Assembly: GCA_031556375.1 (NCBI GenBank)
Contig: JAVBTA010000003.1
Location: 62,001-126,000 of the forward strand
DNA from: BNXB01 sp031556375
Lineage (GTDB): Bacteria; Bacteroidota; Bacteroidia; Bacteroidales; Azobacteroidaceae
Length of the DNA stretch: 64,000 nucleotides
Direction: 5' to 3'
This document shows positions 62,858 through 64,000 of this stretch, one piece after another. The notes beneath the pieces are model-generated. The model did not search any database. It had not been told where the DNA came from and saw only the letters and a program-made list of their open reading frames with translations. Positions within the stretch are counted from its first letter, which is position 1. Every line of letters begins with the position of its first letter. Both the position numbers and the translations under genes were made by a program.

Positions 62858-64000
62858 ATGATTTACTTAACGGCCGATTTTGGAAGCACCTATACGAAAT
62901 TGACAGCCATTGATGCCAAAGAATCCTGTATTCTGGCGACTTCCAATGCTTTCACCACCATTGAAACAAATATCATGGCCGGGTTTCATACTGCTTTATC
63001 AAAACTGGAAGAAAAATTTGGGAAACTACACTATGACAAAATTCTTTGTTGTAGCAGTGCAGGCGGGGGGCTGAAAATGGTAGCTCTCGGACTGGTGCCC
63101 GAACTCACAGCCAAAGCTGCTAAACTGGCAGCATCCAGTGCCGGAGCAAAAGTCGTTAAGACCTATTCTTTTGAAATATCACAATCTGAACAAAATGAGA
63201 TTTATGAGATAAACCCGGACGTAGTACTCTTGTGCGGAGGTACCGACGGAGGAAATAAAGAGGTAATCATAGCCAATGCCCAAAGATTATCTGCCATAGA
63301 TCGTAATTTTTCAATCATTGTTGCCGGAAATAAAAGCGCATCATACGAATTGGACGATATCCTGAAAGCTTCAGGAAAAGATTATGTAATCACAGACAAT
63401 GTCATGCCTGTATTCAACAGCCTGAATATTGAACCGGCCAAACAATGTATACGTGAAGTATTTATCCGCAAAATTATAGATGCCAAAGGTCTCTCAGAAG
63501 TACAACAAATGGCTTCATCGGAGATCATCCCTACTCCACTGGCTGTAATGAATGCCTGCGAACTACTCAGTAAAGGTACGAAAAACAATGAGGGTATCGG
63601 AGAATTAATGGCTATCGATCTCGGAGGAGCAACTACCGATGTTTATTCCATGGCTGCCGGAAAACCAATGGCAGAAAACGTACTTATCAAAGGACTGCCG
63701 GAACCTTTCAGTAAACGTACCGTAGAAGGTGATCTGGGAATGCGATATAGTCTATCTTCCCTTGCTGAAGAACTCGACCTGGAAAATCTTGAGAAAGAAA
63801 TCGGAGCAGAACCTCAGGAAATCAATCGCTGGGTTGAACGCTGCGTCTCCGATCCATCCATCATTGCCCATCTCGAAAGTAAAGAATTAAAGATAGAGGA
63901 AGTATTGGCTAAAAGTGCTATCGAACTGGCTGTTGAAAGACATTGTGGAATCATGGAAAGCGCTTATTCTCCGATGGGAATCATTTTTTCCATTACAGGA
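62858..64000 (+). CDS. glmL: Glutamate mutase reactivating ATPase, partial
   Basis: 381 codons visible, then cut by the right edge. ASKHA-fold (MutL/GlmL) protein: N-terminal ADFGSTYTKLT phosphate loop, CSSAGGGLKMVALGL, LLCGGTDGGN, and a second MAIDLGGATTDVYS. It reactivates B12-bound glutamate mutase using ATP. The open frame is unbroken to position 64000. Downstream genes (glmE, methylaspartase) are expected but not seen. Confidence 0.92.
   Translation, partial: MIYLTADFGSTYTKLTAIDAKESCILATSNAFTTIETNIMAGFHTALSKLEEKFGKLHYDKILCCSSAGGGLKMVALGLVPELTAKAAKLAASSAGAKVVKTYSFEISQSEQNEIYEINPDVVLLCGGTDGGNKEVIIANAQRLSAIDRNFSIIVAGNKSASYELDDILKASGKDYVITDNVMPVFNSLNIEPAKQCIREVFIRKIIDAKGLSEVQQMASSEIIPTPLAVMNACELLSKGTKNNEGIGELMAIDLGGATTDVYSMAAGKPMAENVLIKGLPEPFSKRTVEGDLGMRYSLSSLAEELDLENLEKEIGAEPQEINRWVERCVSDPSIIAHLESKELKIEEVLAKSAIELAVERHCGIMESAYSPMGIIFSITG

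Overview
The window is chromosomal DNA from an anaerobic member of the order Bacteroidales (phylum Bacteroidota). Evidence: start sites are set by the Bacteroidota promoter TTTG-N19/20-TAnnTTTG rather than by Shine-Dalgarno sequences. Gene content is typical of the group: a NUDIX-type xylose regulator in front of xylBAE, PPi-dependent phosphofructokinase, a PurF paralogue beside pepT/gcvT, meso-diaminopimelate dehydrogenase, and a giant protease ending in a type IX secretion (T9SS) sorting domain. The methylaspartate (B12) glutamate mutase genes at the right edge point to an amino-acid fermenter. Genus is not resolved; T9SS-bearing Bacteroidales relatives of Odoribacter or the Dysgonomonadaceae would fit.

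Region 1 (1-5.6 kb) is AT-rich and accessory. On the minus strand it holds a compact ribosomally made peptide (RiPP) locus: a secreted DUF3244-like protein, a stand-alone LytTR regulator, a GG-leader precursor peptide with a Cys-containing tail, a radical SAM/SPASM maturase, and the start of a TonB-receptor-like protein that runs off the left edge. A TPR/HTH membrane regulator lies upstream, flanked by repeated copies of a GGCAGA motif and a decayed copy of its own 3' end. A truncated gene and a tRNA-Gly close the region.

Region 2 (5.9-19.7 kb): a class A penicillin-binding protein; an ECF-type sigma factor translationally coupled to a membrane protein that mixes receptor-like and TonB-like domains; RlmD; a 15-residue-repeat surface protein; then a HerA-like ATPase, an ApbE-like protein and a GH92 mannosidase closely packed; then a Tat-exported oxidoreductase with two small envelope genes. 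A 217-bp giant palindrome separates these from the next block.

Region 3 (19.9-33.5 kb): a xylose operon (xylB, xylA, xylE) with its NUDIX regulator and visible shared operator sequences; a histidine-rich RND heavy-metal efflux cluster; a CbpA/CbpM chaperone pair.

Region 4 (33.5-56 kb) is housekeeping: KdsB, a cation/proton antiporter, an AlbA_2 protein, GcvT, PepT, a PurF paralogue without its catalytic Cys, PPi-phosphofructokinase, a Fic protein, a quinone reductase, PrmA, SRP RNA, tRNA-Thr, AspRS, an M16 peptidase pair, ATP-phosphofructokinase, and a ddh-lgt-flavodiiron-cinA operon.

Region 5 (56-64 kb): a 1933-residue secreted multidomain serine protease, then the glutamate mutase small subunit (glmS) and its reactivating ATPase (glmL, cut by the right edge).
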